Origin: Vulcanimicrobiia bacterium | GTDB lineage: Bacteria > Vulcanimicrobiota > Vulcanimicrobiia > Vulcanimicrobiales > Vulcanimicrobiaceae | Direction of reading: 5' to 3' | NCBI GenBank assembly: GCA_025451135.1 | Contig: JANWKW010000048.1 | Span: 1-24,972 of the forward strand | Length of the DNA: 24,972 nucleotides | Shown: piece after piece, positions 23,455 to 24,972 of the stretch | Layout of the letters: each line of letters opens with the position of its first letter | Numbering within the stretch: position 1 is the stretch's first letter | Made by a program: the position numbers and the translations under genes | Notes under the pieces: model-generated | What the model was told of the DNA's origin: nothing | The model's database searches: none | What the model saw: only the letters and a program-made list of their open reading frames with translations

Positions 23455-24759
23455 ATGACCGGAGCTATGAGCACTTCTCCCTCGTCCACTCTTACTCGCC
23501 TTGATCCTACTCGGGTCGAGCTCGAGATCTCTATCTCTCCGGACGAGCTGGCGGCAGCGCAGGAGCGCGCGTTCAAGAAGCTTTCGAAGAACGTCCGCCT
23601 GCCCGGGTTCCGGCCGGGTAAGGTCCCGCGCCGCGTGTTCGAACAGAACTACGGCGTCGAGTCGATCGAGAGCCAGGCCATGGAAGACGTCGTTCCCGAG
23701 GTCTACGCCAAGGCGGTGCGCGAGCACGATCTCGACCCGGTCGAGCGCCCGAGCATGCAGATGCTTCCGGAAGAGCCGGGACAACCGTACCGCATCAAGG
23801 CGACCGTCGAGGTCCGCCCGACGATCGAGCTCGGCACCTATAAGGGCGTCGAGGTGAAGCCCGAGGCGGCGGCGGTCACCGACGACGACGTCGAACGCAG
23901 CCTGCAGAGCCTGGCCCGCGAGCGCGCCACCTTGGTGCCGGTCGAGCGCCCCGCGAAGCTGGGCGACGTGGTCACGCTCGACTACGCCGGCAGCATCGAC
24001 GGCGTCCCGTTCGAAGGCGGCACCGCGACCGGCCAGATGACCGAACTCGACGAACGCCGCTTCATCCCCGGCTTCGCGACGGGCATCGCGGGTCTGTCGG
24101 CCGGCGAATCCAAAGACGTGACCGCGACCTTCCCGGCCGATTACGGCCAGGCCGATCTTGCCGGAAAAGACGCCGTCTTCGCCGTCACCGTCCACGACGT
24201 CAAGGAGTTCGAACTCCCCGCGATCGACGATGCGTTCGCACGGTCCGTCTCGGAGAACGCGACCGCCGCCGAGCTGCGCGCCGACGTGCGCAAGCGCCTC
24301 GAAGCCATCGGCGAGGCGCGCCGCCGCCGCGAGATCGGCAACGCGGTGATGGAGAAGCTGCTGGCGTCGCACGACATCCCTCTGCCCGAGTCGATGGTCG
24401 AACGCGAGATCGGCCATATGATCGAAGAAGGCGAACAGCACGCGGCTCGCGCCGGCGCGAACTTCGAAGAATATCTCAAGCAGACGGGCAAGACGCTCGA
24501 GCAGCTCCGCGAGGAGTTCCGCCCCGAGGCCGAGTCGCGCGTCAAAGGCACCCTGCTGATCGAAGCCATCGCCAAGGCCGAAGGCGTCGTCGCGACGCCG
24601 GCCGATATCGCCGAAGAACTGCAGACGCTGGCGGCCCAATACGGCCAGCCCGTCGACCGGATCCGCAAGGCGCTCGGCAACAACGTCCTCTCCTTGATGG
24701 ACGGCATCGTCCGCACCAAGACGATGGACCTGCTGGTCGACGCCGCCAAGACCCCGTAG
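23455..24759 (+). CDS. tig: Trigger factor, ribosome-associated chaperone and prolyl isomerase
   Basis: A 434-aa chaperone. The N-terminal ribosome-binding domain carries the signature GFRPGKVP (51-58), which docks at the exit tunnel. The FKBP-like PPIase domain follows at about 170-250 (GDVVTLDYAGSIDGVPFEGG, FIPGFATGIAGLSAGESK), then the helical C-terminal chaperone arms. Length is normal. Two in-frame ATGs are possible: 23455 with no Shine-Dalgarno, or 23467 with GGAG 2 nt before it; the variable N-terminus does not decide. clpP follows 98 nt downstream, the common tig-clpP order. Confidence 0.97.
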   Translation: MTGAMSTSPSSTLTRLDPTRVELEISISPDELAAAQERAFKKLSKNVRLPGFRPGKVPRRVFEQNYGVESIESQAMEDVVPEVYAKAVREHDLDPVERPSMQMLPEEPGQPYRIKATVEVRPTIELGTYKGVEVKPEAAAVTDDDVERSLQSLARERATLVPVERPAKLGDVVTLDYAGSIDGVPFEGGTATGQMTELDERRFIPGFATGIAGLSAGESKDVTATFPADYGQADLAGKDAVFAVTVHDVKEFELPAIDDAFARSVSENATAAELRADVRKRLEAIGEARRRREIGNAVMEKLLASHDIPLPESMVEREIGHMIEEGEQHAARAGANFEEYLKQTGKTLEQLREEFRPEAESRVKGTLLIEAIAKAEGVVATPADIAEELQTLAAQYGQPVDRIRKALGNNVLSLMDGIVRTKTMDLLVDAAKTP

Positions 24760-24857
24760 GCGAATTCCCCGAATAGGCAACTCTTGCGCCCGCGTCGTAG
24801 TTACGGGGCGTAGACGTCCATCTCGGCGTCAGGCCGGTCTGTAAGGAGCATCCCCCG

Positions 24858-24972
24858 ATGGGTCACTTGGTCCCCATGGTCGTGGAACAGAGCGCGCGCG
24901 GCGAGCGGGCGTACGACATCTATTCCCGGCTGCTCAAGGATCGGATCATCTTCGTCGGCGGTGCGATCGACG
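24858..24972 (+). CDS. clpP: ATP-dependent Clp protease proteolytic subunit (partial, cut by the right edge)
   Basis: The first 38 codons of ClpP: LVPMVVEQ, ARGERAYDIYSRLL and RIIFVGG-A-I-D are the conserved N-terminal axial-loop and first-helix region of this serine protease, which forms tetradecamers with ClpX or ClpA. AAGGAG lies 9 nt before the ATG. The catalytic Ser, His and Asp are outside the window. The 98-nt gap from tig has no clear terminator or promoter, so co-transcription is possible. Confidence 0.95.
   Translation, partial: MGHLVPMVVEQSARGERAYDIYSRLLKDRIIFVGGAID

Overview
The window is a compact, GC-rich bacterial chromosome segment. Genes lie on both strands, many overlap by 4 nt (GTGA or ATGA junctions) and convergent genes are only 2-30 nt apart. 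I see no insertion sequence, phage gene, CRISPR array or plasmid gene. Aerobic aromatic catabolism, many GTG starts, alanine-rich Sec signal peptides and small lineage-type secreted proteins suggest a free-living aerobic heterotroph from a poorly sampled phylum. A Vulcanimicrobiota/Eremiobacterota (WPS-2)-like bacterium is my guess, but nothing here proves it.

Region 1 (1-7750) is a tyrosine/homogentisate degradation island. On the minus strand hpd, deoC, an aldehyde dehydrogenase and a PAS-domain protein cut by the left edge are packed with gaps of 5-14 nt and look like one operon. Divergent from hpd, an unrecognised 312-aa gene overlaps fahA by 4 nt. hmgA is convergent with fahA and is preceded by a CDGSH iron-sulfur protein gene. 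The pathway is complete here except for a recognisable maleylacetoacetate isomerase, which makes the unknown gene a candidate for that or an accessory step.

Region 2 (7809-10892) holds a secreted protein of unknown function and a secreted M3-family metallopeptidase. They are convergent and their stop codons share a perfect palindrome.

Region 3 (11036-16143) starts with the SRP RNA gene, with a promoter and an overlapping terminator. It continues with a plus-strand housekeeping run: DUF4446-like protein, membrane-bound M23 peptidase, YggT, LepA (EF4), RdgB and a GNAT protein.

Region 4 (16182-19592) has tRNA-Pro, -Arg and -His, a large membrane PAS-GGDEF-EAL protein whose EAL domain has lost a key metal-binding motif, and then tandem tRNA-Lys(TTT) and tRNA-Lys(CTT) with a clear promoter and terminator.

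Region 5 (19650-23098) carries three small (109-110 aa) secreted proteins that appear to be one paralogous two-cysteine family. Between the second and third is a cystathionine gamma-synthase/lyase-type gene on the minus strand. Its 5' leader contains a promoter, a Met-rich mini-ORF, alternative base-pairing segments and a strong intrinsic terminator before the start codon, so it is a candidate attenuator or riboswitch. A further secreted protein of unknown function follows.

Region 6 (23219-24972) has tRNA-Leu(TAG) and tRNA-Gly(GCC), trigger factor, and the first 38 codons of clpP, cut by the right edge.
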